Positions 10,157-20,223 of a DNA stretch of 64,000 nt are shown here, piece after piece. The stretch's first letter is position 1. Every line of letters starts with the position of its first letter. The DNA is taken from the NCBI RefSeq assembly GCF_027943255.1, contig NC_072897.1, positions 19,282,044-19,346,043 of the forward strand, given 5' to 3'. The position numbers were made by a program, and so were the translations under genes. The stretch is from Anastrepha obliqua. Its lineage: Eukaryota > Arthropoda > Insecta > Diptera > Tephritidae. The notes under the pieces are model-generated. The model was given only the letters and a program-made list of their open reading frames with translations. It ran no database searches and was not told the DNA's origin.

Positions 10157-10645
10157 GAAAAGGACTTTCAGTTCTTACACTTAAAAAAATTAAAGGGCCA
10201 ACTTGCCCTGCAAATCAAACACTAAAGGATGAAAGTCAGAATTACAAAGTGCATTAACTATACAGATAAACGTTACAACTAGAGTTAGTGTCCACTACGC
10301 AACTGCCCCTTGATGTGCGCTGCAGGCCTTTATAGGTGTTGGTCGTTCTGCTGTCTTCAGGTGCGCCGTGTCTTGATACGCTGGCTCCGCCCCAAGCTTC
10401 CCACGGTCGGCATGCACTGGTGGCATGTGCAAGTATTTCACAATCGTGTGAAACATAATTTGCTGACGCTACGTCTGGCTCTGTCCCTATTGCGTTAGCA
10501 TTAGTACGTGGTACTTGAGACGCAATTGGCCTTGACTTAGGGTGTTGGGTTGTCCTATAGAATAACAGCGATTGTGCTGATGCAGCGGCACGTGTATCGG
10601 TAGGGTGTGGGAATGCAATATGTTGGGTGCCGCAGCGTGTTAACT
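10157..10645 (-). repeat. 5' LTR of gypsy element A
   Basis: The LTR is bounded on the inside by the primer binding site and on the outside by AGTTAACACG (minus strand, beginning at 10645), the AGTTAAC start also seen in the composite element's LTR. Its length is about 489 bp. The 3' LTR is missing, so the outer boundary rests on that start motif alone. Confidence 0.6.
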
Positions 10646-10899
10646 TATATATAATATAAATACGGTCAGTCCATAAGCTCGTGCGTTTTTTAAATGTGGT
10701 TTGTTAATATAAAAGATGTTTACAGTATTTATTAATCAATAATATATTTTCCTTCATTATTTACAACTAACGGACCCTCTGCCTGCTTCGCTAGGCATAT
10801 CAAAATTAGAAATGAATAATGAACACTCGATTTAGATTCACTCTATGTGTATTTATTCTTTTTTTACAATATAAAATTAATGTTAATTTTAAACTTAAA

Positions 10900-11943
10900 C
10901 TAACGCAAAGCCTTTTCGTAAACTACATTTTTTGTTTTGCCCTGAGTTGTGGTATAAATAAACAGAACTGATGGCTTTCCTACACCTGAACATGATACAT
11001 ATAATTGTCCGTGGGAGAAGCATGGATATTCTAAGTCAATTCCGCATAATTTCAGCGATTGTCCTTGTGCTTTGTTTATTGTCATTGCAAATGCAAGACG
11101 TATTGGAAATTGCAATCTTTTGAAGTCAAAAGCTAAATCTGGTGGAATCGGCGGAATACGCGGAATCAATACGCCTTCACCTTTGAATTTTCCTTTTAAA
11201 ATTGTTGCTTCAATAAGATTATTAATGACCTTTTTGACTGCTAATCTGCTAAGTAAAATAATTGGTGCACCAACTTTCAATTGTAAGCGATGAGCCGGCA
11301 GTCCAGGTAAATCCAAGGAATTTAAAAATTCTGTTGAATAATTTACAGCGTCATCTTGATTTATAACTGTATCAATTGATTTAAATGTTACAATCTCACC
11401 AGGCATATCATTTAAAATATTCGCATTCAATTGACGAACATCCTTATTTTTCGCAGCCAGTATTGCTCTTTCAGCTAACCAATTGTGATTTTGATAATTT
11501 TGCGCAATATTTGGAAAAACACTTGAAACTAATTCTTGTTTTGTGTGTGCAAAATTACAAAAATTATCTGGCAAAGTGATTAAGCCAATAGCAGCATCAA
11601 TAGGAATTTGTCCATTTCCTATCTTCAGAAGTTGTCTTGAAAATTCGTCAGCCGATGCATAATTTTGCAAATAAACTCGCAGATTTGTTTTCAAAGTCAA
11701 AGTTTTTGCGTGCCTCCATAAATGGGATGTTAATGCTTTTAATTCACCTGCTGGTGTTGAACGGGGAATTATGTGCAAAATTTGACGAAAATCACCAGAC
11801 AATAATATTAAAGCACCACCAAATATTTCTTGATTATTACGTAAATCTTTCAAAGTTCTATCCAATGCTTCCACTGATTTTTTGTGTGCCATTGCACATT
11901 CATCCCACACATTTAATTTGCATTGTTGCAAAACTCTTCCCAT
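10900..11943 (-). pseudogene. Helitron PIF1-like helicase, C-terminal half
   Basis: A 347-residue open frame with PIF1-family motifs in order: WDECAMAHKKSVEALDRTL (Walker B with DE, residues about 13-31), LLSGDFRQILHIIPRST (motif III, residues 47-63), then LPAHRLQLKVGAPIILLSRL and near the C-terminus MTINKAQGQSL (motif VI), ending in LYVSCSGV. This is the typical end of a Helitron Rep-Hel protein, which unwinds DNA during rolling-circle transposition. The Rep nuclease, the PIF1 Walker A loop and probably over 800 residues upstream are absent; no frame continues beyond 11951. The frame is open throughout, so decay may be recent. Confidence 0.85.
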
Positions 11944-11951
11944 TCCAGTAA

Positions 11952-12505
11952 GTAATATAATTTTCTTTTTTCTATTGTTGAAATTAAATTTCTAATTCTT
12001 TTGGCCGCATAAGTTGATTTCCAATAAGTTAAAACAAAATAATTGAAAAGTAATGAATTTAATCAAAAAAACATGAAAAACTTACAATGTGCATTACAAT
12101 TGCTAACAACAATAACGAAACCACCGTCTTTTTTATTTTCACTGATTATTAAAATTTTACGCACAATATATTTTATTTTTATAAATTTTTTCCCAAAAAA
12201 AAAACAACAATGAAAAACACACTCATATTTGCTATTTTAGTTGTTAAATGAAAATGTGTTTCAGGTACTTTTTAATGTTGCAACTACTCTTTGACTTTGA
12301 AACTGCTTACACTCACAAAATAATCCAACTCTTTTAAACACACATACAAATATAATTATTTATTTTGGGTTTTCCACTCGTCAAAGCAGCACATAAGGTT
12401 GCATTATTTAATTACATATTACCTAATACAAACTTGTTCTCTTTTAACAATGATAATATTACTATGTGAAATCAAGTAAATATGCATTTTTGTATTATAT
12501 CCTGA
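11952..12505. other. AT-rich stretch inside the Helitron, no gene
   Basis: No coding signal or repeat is recognised. It lies between the helicase remnant and the inverted-repeat segment and is probably decayed Helitron interior. Confidence 0.4.
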
Positions 12506-13440
12506 GCATTCGTCTTCAGCGCTAACCAATGCTCGAACACTTGGAGCATGAAATTTACAGAAGAATTGTAACAGAAATGCCTGAGAGCGCTATTTTAGTT
12601 ATACCTGCTTTTAGGCATTTATCTCGTAAACGTACGTTTGCCCATATAAAATTGTCTACGTAAGTGCGTGAAAAAAGTGTTAGCATAACTTTTTCGAGTA
12701 TACATGTATGCATGCAGGAGGATTTATTTTTTACATTTTGCTCGTCGGCTTTCGCGTTTTCTTTTCTTGGTTTTAGACTTTCACCACAGAAAAATTACGC
12801 AAACCCATGAACAAAGTTATACTAATAGAAACCTGATCTTAATACTCGAGCTACCATCAAATTAACACATTTTATTTTTGAAAAGAACATATATGGCGAC
12901 TGTCGATCCATATGATGGATTTCAAAAAATGTATGGATTCAACCGCTGAATAATTTCGTATATTTTAAATCCATCTAAACTTTTACATTTGAGCATTTAT
13001 ATACATATATGTATTTAACATTTAATTTAAGTAAACGTTTCAATATTTGTCCAAAAACTTTGAGCTTCGAAAAATACAGGCTTATGGTTATTAATGGAAT
13101 CAAATATATTTAACGAATTTTTATTTTATCTAAATCATAAAACGTTCAAATGAAGCTCAAAATATTTTTCCAGTTAAAAAAAAAGCAATGTGCTTTGAGT
13201 CCGTGTCACGCATGCATAAAAAGGAAAGAAAAGAGAGGACAACTATTGTGGTACGAATAATACAGTCGCATACGTCACCCGACTTCGAAGCAATGTTATT
13301 CATGACTGTGTATATTCTATTCATTTGCGTGTATTCTCATTCCGTATACGTAATGTTCGTATAAGGGAAACACGCAAATATTGTATTTTTCACACTTACA
13401 CAACGCACGCATACTTTTACCGATTTCTTTAAAACTTCAC
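12506..13440 (-). repeat. Helitron-associated repeat, copy 1
   Basis: About 930 bp that recur in the opposite orientation at 51903-52825 with only scattered differences. Shared landmarks are TACCGATTTCTTTAAAACTTC at the high end and CCAATGCTCGAACACTTGG at the low end. The segment contains no protein frame. Copy 1 is cut at 13440 by LINE sequence; copy 2 continues outward for about 110 bp more. Confidence 0.8.
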
Positions 13441-13840
13441 GTACCGCCGCCGAGGAAGAAATTGTATTTCGGCGAGCCCGAAAAAAAGCATTGGTTCGAT
13501 GAGGAATGTGGCGTTGCCGCGCAAAGAAAGGGTGCTATTTATAGGGTCATGCTGCGATAGGGTCATGCTGGTATCGCTACCCAGAGCTAAAAAAGGAAGA
13601 TGGACATGCTATCAGTTTGAGGAAACGAGAGGTCGAAACACGTAAGTGCGTGGATATTGAACGCTGGGCAGCAGAGAAAAATTCTACCTGAAAGTTCGGC
13701 GGCTTAAAGAAAGTTTCAAGACCGGGACGTTTTCCTGTGATGCCAAAGAGCATACTGAAAATATTGAGTGAACACTTCTCGAGCTTGCTACTAAATAGTG
13801 GCAGCTGCGCACGTTCCAGAGAATGTGAAGATCCCTATAC
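13441..13840 (+). mobile_element. RTE-like LINE fragment, left part of interrupted copy
   Basis: Non-LTR fragment similar along its length to 22830-23130, for example GTGAACACTTCTCGA at about 13768 and GAATGTGAAGATCCC at 13821. It is interrupted at 13840 by the LTR retrotransposon, and its right part resumes at 21227. Frames are broken; the readable part includes EHFSSLLLNSGSCARSRECEDP. Confidence 0.75.
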
Positions 13841-14279
13841 TGTATTGTTAAATAATCAGAAATGTTCCGTTTGCTTGACTCGTCACTACGAGTGTCATTT
13901 ATTGATTGAATTTTTAGTTATTACAATCTGGTTCTTACAGCTAAAGACAGCGTGGCTGCGCTGTCAGGGACGCCGGCAGAGGCGCGGTCAGCTTATGTAT
14001 AATTCTTTATGTATTGTTTACATAAGAACGTCTAAGGGCTGACGCGGCTCGTAACGGCGGGGAGGAGGTAATATGTTCACTTGGTTGTTGAACCGTCGGC
14101 GCATATCAAATATGCCGATGCGGTAATGTCCATGCAGGGCAATGTCCAAGGGATCGTGTTACCACAAGTGCTTGCACATTGTTTATATGAATATTGTAGT
14201 CAAGTGCTACAATGTGTTTGTAATAATATTTATGCATTCAACTGAGTACAGTGAGCATTCGATAAGTGAACATACTACA
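13841..14279 (-). repeat. 3' LTR of the complete element
   Basis: 439 bp, beginning TGTAGTATG and ending AATACA on the minus strand, with TG and CA termini. By eye it is base for base the same as 20788-21226. The outer flank is ATAC at 13837-13840. It would provide the polyadenylation region of the transcript. Confidence 0.93.
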
Positions 14280-14291
14280 TCTCCCTCCTTT
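14280..14291 (-). promoter_or_regulatory. Polypurine tract
   Basis: The minus strand reads AAAGGAGGGAGA immediately before the 3' LTR, the position from which plus-strand DNA synthesis is primed in LTR retroelements. Confidence 0.85.
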
Positions 14292-14524
14292 AGAAAAATA
14301 ACGTAATTACATGAAGTTATTTTCTTAGTGTTATTACTTACTTATGTGTAAAATTTATATATATTTATTTTTTTTTTTTCATTTTATGAATTTTAATACT
14401 AATTAATTAATAGATTTGATGATATATATATATATATATAGCATTAATTACTTATTATAGGTATGGCCATACTTTACTTTATAATAGTAGTCAACTGATT
14501 GTGAAGTAACATGTATTTAATATA

Positions 14525-17500
14525 TCAAGAAATGAAAATCTTTAACCTATCTTCATGTACTTTTTGTTTCTTATTTTTACTGCCTTTAATTATTATATTA
14601 TCGTTATCTTCTATTTTTACTACAGTATAAGGGCCTAAATATGTTTTATCTAGCTTATGACCTGTTTCATTTTTTAATAAAACTAGGTCATCTATTTTTA
14701 TGTTACTATCTATAATATTCCTATCGTAATATTCTTTATTTCTATTTTTATGTTTTTCTAATAGTAATCTAGCCCTTTTATAGGCTGATTCTAATCTAAA
14801 CTTAACTTCTTTAGAGTAATCATCTATATTATAAATAGGTTCTATTTTATCTATATTTGTAAAATATTTTGGCAAGTTACTCTGTTTGCCGAAAACTAGC
14901 TCATATGGACAATAATTATGTGCCATAGAGGGTGTCGTGTTGAAACAGTATACGAAATATTGTAGCCATACGTCCCAATCTGTTTTGTCAACAGATATGT
15001 AAGAACGGATATATTCATTGAATGTTCTGTGGCTTCTTTCTACTGTTCCAACGGTCTGGTGGTGGTGTGCAGTAGACGTTATGTTGTCTATCTTTAAGTA
15101 TTTGCACAAGTCAGATATAATTGAATTTTTATATTCTGTTCCCATGTCCGTAATGAACGTCTTCATTGGACCGTACTTCAGAATAAAAGATTCGAATATA
15201 GCTTTTGCGACAGTTGTTGCACTTTTGTTTGCAACTGGAATTGCTACTAAGTACTTTGTCAGATCACATATTAAAGTGACTGCGTATTCATTTCCATTTT
15301 CCGTGCGTGGTAATGGACCAATTGTATCTACTATCACTCTGTCGAAAGCATATATTGGAGTTTCAGTTAAAGTCATTGGGGTCTTTGTGTGTAATGTCGT
15401 CTTTGACATTTGGCATTTGGGACATCTACGTATATACTCTTTGATATGACGAGTCATATTTTTCCAATAGTAGTGTCTTTTTATTTTAGCTATTGTTCTA
15501 GCTATTCCTGTATGACCTCCTTGTATTGGATCATCATGGAATGTAAACAGTATTGCTTCTTTTTCTTTATCTTTTTGTATTAGGGTCACCGGCTGGAGTA
15601 GCGCTACTCTTAAAGATTTCAATATTTCATTGCCCATTTTTTTAAAAGTATCTATTGAAATTAGTTCAAAGATCTTTTCGCTCGGTGCCACTTTGAGTTG
15701 GCTAATATTAAGTATACCGGCTTCCGTTTCAAGCCTTTGAAAGAACTGACCTAAGTCAAGAATTTCATTGGTGTACATATTGCTAACATCAATTCTTGCT
15801 ATAACTTTATTTCCATGTTTTAGTAAGCATAGAGAGTCTGTTATTCGCAAGGTCACTACTTTTCGTACCTCGTCATTTGCAATGACTTCGTATACGTTGG
15901 GCTGAGAAGCATTTAGAGTTTGCTTTCGCAAATCCTCTTTTTCTTTTTCTTTTTCTTTTCCTGCGCAGGAATTTAACTGTTTACTTTGATTTCTGGTAGT
16001 GACTTTCAGAATTTTATTACTTATTTGTATGTTTTTTAAGTCCTTTATTGTAATTCTTGATAGCGCATCGGCTACAAAATTATCTTTGCCCTTTAGATAT
16101 TCTACTGTGAAATTATATTCCTCTAATTCAAGTCTCATACGAGTAAGTTTCGAACTTGGATTTACCATTGGGAATAGGTAAGTAAGTGCTCTGTGATCTG
16201 TTTTGACAGTGAAGTGTCTACCATAAATATATGGTCTGAAATATATTATTGCCCAATGAATAGCTGCTAATTCCTGTTCTGTTGTGCTTTTGTTGCTTTC
16301 ACCTTTTGTGAACGCTCTTGATGCGTATGCAACTGGGAGTTGGAGTCCGTTTTTGTTCTGAGTTAGAACTGCTCCACATGCTTGCTTACTAGCATCTGTG
16401 ATAATACAGAATTCTTTGCTGAAATCTGGGTATTGTAGGAGTGTTGGATTCATTAGTGCTGATTTTAGATATTCGAAGGCGTTTTGGCAATTAGCTGTCC
16501 ATTCGAATTTTACATTCTTTTTACATAACCTCGTTATGTGACGGGAATAATCAGCAAAATTTTTTATGAATCTTCTGTAATAGTTACAAAATGCAACAAA
16601 TCTTCTAGCGCTGTCCGCATCGTGTGGGACTGGATAATTTTGGATGACGTCGTATTTTTTGTCGTCGGGCAAGATTCCTTTGTCTGTGCATTTATGTCCT
16701 AGGAAAGTGACTTCATGCATGAAAAATGAGCATTTTTCGGGATGTAACTTTAGATTGTGTTGTCTACATTTGTCAAAAACATCGGTTAAGTTTTTGAGCA
16801 TCTGTTTTTCAGAACAACCAATGACTATTAAGTCATCCATATAAAGGAATGCTTGTGAAGGTTCAAGTCCAGAGAAAGCTATAGTCATCATTCTCTGAAA
16901 CGAATTTGGCGCTATTTTTAAACCGAATGGTAATCGCGTGAAGCGATATGAACCATTGTTTGTTGAAAAAGAAGTAATATCTCTTGATTTTTCTTCAAGT
17001 TCAATTTGATGAAAACCTGACATTAAGTCCAGGCATGAGAAGTACTTTGCTCTACCTAGTTGATCCAAAATATCATCAATTCTAGGGAGCGGAAATTTAT
17101 CAGACAACAGTTTTTTATTAATTTGACGATAGTCAATTACTAATCGCCATTTTTTTGTTTCCGAATTTGGAAGTGACTTTTTGGGTACTAATAACAAAGG
17201 GCTATTATAAGCAGATACAGATGGTTCGACTATTTTGTCGTCGATTAGTTTTTGGACTTGTTTCTGAATTTCGTCTTTGTGACTGTGAGGATTTCTATAA
17301 TTTTTAATGTATATTTCTTCATCATCCTTCAATCTCAGTTTTTGTTTATAAAAATTATTTGTGGTTATTGGTTCGGTTTCTAGTCCGAATACATCGCTGT
17401 ATTGTTTACAGATTGTTGTTAGTTGATTATGAAATTGTGGTGGGAAATTCTTTGATAGCTGTTTTAGTACAGATTTCTCTCTATTCTCTGGAATTGTTTT

Positions 17501-18076
17501 AACTACTTCGTAGCTTGAAAGTGGTTCATATTCTAATTTATTTATGTTGATTAACTGATCTTCATTTGTTGTATTAAGCATTCTTATGAATGCATTTTGG
17601 GTTGTTGCTATGGTATTTGCTATGTAGATACCATGCAGAATTTCTTGGTTTGGAATAAATACACTGTCTTCTACTGAGTTTATTGTAATTTTTCGGACCA
17701 CTTGTGATCTTGCTGGCAGAACTATTGAATTGTTGCCAGAACTGTATGTTATCGGAACATAAATTGGGTATTTTAAGTTAGTTGGTCTGATTATAAGCCA
17801 GTCTTCAGACGGCTTGAAATCTAATTGACAGTTGTATTTCTTAATGAAATCTATTCCTAGTATTCCATCACATGGAATAGCGAATTGTAAATTTACAATG
17901 TGAAAATCGTGGGGGATTATGTAATTTGTGGTTTGGATTTCAATGGAAGTAAGTCCTTTAGATTTGGTTACTTCTTGACTTATTCCCTGTATATTTATTA
18001 TATGATCAGTTTGAATGTATTGAAAAACATCTGAATTTTCTTTTAATATAGATATATCTGCACCTGTGTCTATCAA
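14525..18076 (-). CDS. pol: pol polyprotein: protease, RT, RNase H, integrase
   Basis: Uninterrupted frame of 1183 codons from its first Met; it is really entered from gag by -1 frameshift, so translation starts upstream (first pol codons near 18190). Domains: aspartic protease with IDTGADISIL at residues 2-11; reverse transcriptase about 250-480 with FLYMDDLIVIG near 412; RNase H with ITDASKQACGAV near 560, a TTEQELAAIHW block and ADALSRI; integrase zinc finger with HTGIARTIAKIKRHY and CPKCQ near 870-890; catalytic core with DTIGP (about 917), TDMGTEY (about 975) and VERSHRT (about 1013); C-terminal LGPYTVV, the GPY/F module. All catalytic residues I can check are present. Length is usual for Ty3/gypsy pol without env. 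Confidence 0.95.
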   Translation of the reverse strand: MIDTGADISILKENSDVFQYIQTDHIINIQGISQEVTKSKGLTSIEIQTTNYIIPHDFHIVNLQFAIPCDGILGIDFIKKYNCQLDFKPSEDWLIIRPTNLKYPIYVPITYSSGNNSIVLPARSQVVRKITINSVEDSVFIPNQEILHGIYIANTIATTQNAFIRMLNTTNEDQLININKLEYEPLSSYEVVKTIPENREKSVLKQLSKNFPPQFHNQLTTICKQYSDVFGLETEPITTNNFYKQKLRLKDDEEIYIKNYRNPHSHKDEIQKQVQKLIDDKIVEPSVSAYNSPLLLVPKKSLPNSETKKWRLVIDYRQINKKLLSDKFPLPRIDDILDQLGRAKYFSCLDLMSGFHQIELEEKSRDITSFSTNNGSYRFTRLPFGLKIAPNSFQRMMTIAFSGLEPSQAFLYMDDLIVIGCSEKQMLKNLTDVFDKCRQHNLKLHPEKCSFFMHEVTFLGHKCTDKGILPDDKKYDVIQNYPVPHDADSARRFVAFCNYYRRFIKNFADYSRHITRLCKKNVKFEWTANCQNAFEYLKSALMNPTLLQYPDFSKEFCIITDASKQACGAVLTQNKNGLQLPVAYASRAFTKGESNKSTTEQELAAIHWAIIYFRPYIYGRHFTVKTDHRALTYLFPMVNPSSKLTRMRLELEEYNFTVEYLKGKDNFVADALSRITIKDLKNIQISNKILKVTTRNQSKQLNSCAGKEKEKEKEDLRKQTLNASQPNVYEVIANDEVRKVVTLRITDSLCLLKHGNKVIARIDVSNMYTNEILDLGQFFQRLETEAGILNISQLKVAPSEKIFELISIDTFKKMGNEILKSLRVALLQPVTLIQKDKEKEAILFTFHDDPIQGGHTGIARTIAKIKRHYYWKNMTRHIKEYIRRCPKCQMSKTTLHTKTPMTLTETPIYAFDRVIVDTIGPLPRTENGNEYAVTLICDLTKYLVAIPVANKSATTVAKAIFESFILKYGPMKTFITDMGTEYKNSIISDLCKYLKIDNITSTAHHHQTVGTVERSHRTFNEYIRSYISVDKTDWDVWLQYFVYCFNTTPSMAHNYCPYELVFGKQSNLPKYFTNIDKIEPIYNIDDYSKEVKFRLESAYKRARLLLEKHKNRNKEYYDRNIIDSNIKIDDLVLLKNETGHKLDKTYLGPYTVVKIEDNDNIIIKGSKNKKQKVHEDRLKIFIS

Positions 18077-18159
18077 GAATACTAGTTCTTTCCCTGTGTT
18101 TATATTTGTGAAGGTTACGTATATGTTTTGGCTGAGATTGATGGTATGAATTTTATTAT

Positions 18160-19530
18160 TTACTGTTGAGTATCTAAAGGCTGTTGGGAGTTTCCCGAAG
18201 CGTTTTGGGTCACCCTTACATTATTGTAACTGTTTTGGTTATAATCTCCATTTTGGTGGTTATTTCCTCTATGGTTGACTCTGTTGTTTCCTCTATTATT
18301 ACCTCTATAATTATTATATTGGTAATTATTATTCTGGCCATTATTGCGGTTGTTGTTATTATAATTATTATTATTATAATAACCTCGACCATTGCTTCTA
18401 CCATTGCCTCTACCGCGATAATTATTCCTGTTGTTATAATTACCACGGCCCCTTTGGGCGAGCAATATTGAATTGGGATTGCCTGTCATTTCGGTACTAC
18501 ATTGTATATACTTTGTGACGGCTTCATCCATTGTTTTGAAATTGCCTGCCTCGAGGATTGTTTTTAACTTTCCGTGTTCGCAATTTTTAACCATTGTGTT
18601 AATGGCTTCTTTAGTGCTGAATTTGTCAGCATGTTCGGCTGATAGGCCTTCGTCAATATACGAAGCTTCCAAAAGCTTTCGTAAATTGTCAATTTCTGTC
18701 GTAAATTTTTCGGCAGTTTTCCCTTTTTGCATTGTTTTAGACAATTTGGCTTTTACTACGTCGGATGTTTCACCAACTATAGTATCTTGCAATTTTTTGA
18801 TTATTGCATTAATTGTCGTTTCATTTTGGACTTTGTATAGAGTTGAGCCAACAATTTTTGACTTAATGACCTCAACAGCTATTTCTTCGAATGTGCCTTT
18901 TGTCAGATTTATTAACTTCAAAGCTGTTACAAATCTTTGAAGATGTATTTTCTGTCCATTGAATTCTGGAATGGCATTCGATATGTCCTTTATGTATGCC
19001 CTTTGGGCGTTTACGTCTGTCATGATGTATTCTTCTGTGTCTGCTGAGCTTGTGCTAGAATTCAATCCTTCTTCCTGTTCTATCTCATTATCTTCTTCAG
19101 ATAAAGGGATTTGTGCAGGAATTGTAAGATCTTTTAGGTCGTTTTCTTTTATGTCAGTTTCTTCGTTTGATTCAGGATCTGAATCTAAATCTGTTTCAAC
19201 TGATTTCTGTTCTTCTTCTCCATGCAGTGTTAATGGTGAATTTAACACTGTTGGAATGAAAATATCTAGCTGATACTTTTCTTTGACGTTATATAAATTT
19301 GAACGTAATTTGATCAACAATTTTGATATTTTTGACCAGTTAGTTTTATTTATTATACGTCTATTATCATGCACTAATATTCTTGCATCATTAAATGTTT
19401 CTACAAGAATTTTCGCATGTTTATTTAAAGTATCCTTTTGTATTGACCTATTCTGGCTTACACATTTGTAAGATTTATCAAATTTTTCTTTTAGTTCACG
19501 GATATTTAGGGTTAGTTGCTCCCATTCCAT
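18160..19530 (-). CDS. gag: gag structural protein
   Basis: Open frame of 456 codons ending 84 bp before the first pol Met but overlapping the true pol frame. Residues about 1-110 are helical and Lys-rich; 110-170 are strongly acidic (SDPESNEETDIKEND, SEEDNEIEQEE); about 185-350 resemble a capsid domain (ISNAIPEFNGQKIHLQRFVTAL). Residues about 360-440 are an Asn, Gly and Arg-rich tail with repeated RGRGN and YRGNNRGNN, probably the RNA-binding part. No CCHC zinc knuckle is present. It precedes pol in a -1 frame relation. The protein would assemble cytoplasmic particles. Confidence 0.9.
   Translation of the reverse strand: MEWEQLTLNIRELKEKFDKSYKCVSQNRSIQKDTLNKHAKILVETFNDARILVHDNRRIINKTNWSKISKLLIKLRSNLYNVKEKYQLDIFIPTVLNSPLTLHGEEEQKSVETDLDSDPESNEETDIKENDLKDLTIPAQIPLSEEDNEIEQEEGLNSSTSSADTEEYIMTDVNAQRAYIKDISNAIPEFNGQKIHLQRFVTALKLINLTKGTFEEIAVEVIKSKIVGSTLYKVQNETTINAIIKKLQDTIVGETSDVVKAKLSKTMQKGKTAEKFTTEIDNLRKLLEASYIDEGLSAEHADKFSTKEAINTMVKNCEHGKLKTILEAGNFKTMDEAVTKYIQCSTEMTGNPNSILLAQRGRGNYNNRNNYRGRGNGRSNGRGYYNNNNYNNNNRNNGQNNNYQYNNYRGNNRGNNRVNHRGNNHQNGDYNQNSYNNVRVTQNASGNSQQPLDTQQ
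18190..18196 (-). promoter_or_regulatory. Programmed -1 frameshift slippery site GGGAAAC
   Basis: The minus strand reads GGGAAAC at 18196-18190, phased in gag as G GGA AAC, which is the canonical X XXY YYZ form. It lies 12 codons before the gag stop. The pol frame is in the -1 phase (checked from the coordinates of both frames) and is open from this point, so slippage here would make Gag-Pol. Whether a stem-loop or pseudoknot follows was not established. Confidence 0.8.
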
Positions 19531-19627
19531 GCCTGGGATTCATTATGTATATGTATATATATAAAAGTTTTTTTTTTGTATATATAAACACATTACCATG
19601 AGAATCGTGTGTGTTTGTATATTATTT

Positions 19628-19894
19628 TCAGATCTTATCAAGATCGTTAGCTTGGCTTAAGGCTCTCTTTTTTATACATTTATTATGTAGGATGTAGGCT
19701 TTGTAAATAATATATGCACACATAATAATAACGATTATCAGTAACAATATGTTTGTCATTTTCATATCAGTATTTGACGATTCTATTTTATTTTTTACAT
19801 TTGCAGTGGAGTCCACTGTTTTGGTATCAATTAACCCCATTCTGGGTGTTATTATATATATATCATCAAATTTACTTATACTGTTTCTGCTCAT
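19628..19894 (-). CDS. Small leader ORF, single-pass membrane protein
   Basis: An 88-codon frame upstream of gag in the complete element. Residues about 45-68 (MTNILLLIIVIIMCAYIIYKAYIL) form a clear hydrophobic segment of membrane-spanning length, followed by a short basic tail with HNKCIKKR. The N-terminal half is polar. I do not recognise the family. It is separated from gag by about 100 bp and could be an accessory product or a chance frame; its intactness in an apparently young element is mild support. Function is unknown. Confidence 0.45.
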   Translation of the reverse strand: MSRNSISKFDDIYIITPRMGLIDTKTVDSTANVKNKIESSNTDMKMTNILLLIIVIIMCAYIIYKAYILHNKCIKKRALSQANDLDKI

Positions 19895-20223
19895 ATATTT
19901 TAGTTTTGTTATTTCTAACGTTAATGTTCATTTAGGAGTCAATATTAATTTAATTAATTTTTCCTGATTCGATCAACAGCGATCTCCTACCTAGTGGTTT
20001 GTATGGCTTCACTGGCCATACTCTAGCGGGCAATGCAGTTATCGCTTCCGCTTACAATATTTGTCTTAAATTAATTACAATATTTTTTTTTTGTATTATA
20101 TAAATATATCTAAATTCTGCTGCTGTTGATCGTCCATCTGCACCAGCTGGTCTTCGCCGGATCTGGCACGCTGGCGCTCCCTCGTTGACGCAAGCGGCGG
20201 GGTGCCTCTCGCGTTTGATGTTT

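Larger units (their letters stand above)
7610..10645 (-). mobile_element. Gypsy/errantivirus-like element A, internally deleted
   Basis: Minus-strand Ty3/gypsy element. From high to low coordinates: 5' LTR (10645-10157), primer binding site (10156-10138), leader, gag (9746-8544), protease (about 8560-8400), protease-RT linker (8322-8059), only the N-terminal fingers of RT (8143-7985), then integrase core (8066-7610). The RT catalytic core, RNase H and integrase zinc finger are deleted; the joint is near 7985. The 3' part is replaced by LINE sequence. Gag and protease resemble those of the composite element at 38384-61934, so the two are related families. Confidence 0.85.
10780..13440 (-). mobile_element. 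Helitron remnant, minus strand
   Basis: A rolling-circle transposon remnant with the C-terminal half of a Helitron helicase (11943-10900). A short hairpin follows the gene at 10780-10797 (minus strand TGCCTAGCGAAGCAGGCA, arms TGCCT and AGGCA), where a Helitron 3' end hairpin is expected. The upstream non-coding 12506-13440 is the same sequence, inverted, as 51903-52825, whose outer side looks like a Helitron-type 5' flank. The Rep domain and helicase Walker A region are missing. The 5' terminus is cut off by an RTE-like LINE at 13441. The terminal calls are inference. Confidence 0.65.

Noticed and set aside
15018..15449. 143-codon plus-strand ORF
   Set aside because: Lies antisense within the integrase region of an intact pol frame with all catalytic motifs.
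18184..18471. Ile/Val-rich plus-strand ORF resembling a membrane protein
   Set aside because: It is the complement of the Asn/Gly/Arg-rich end of gag, which is clearly the coding strand.
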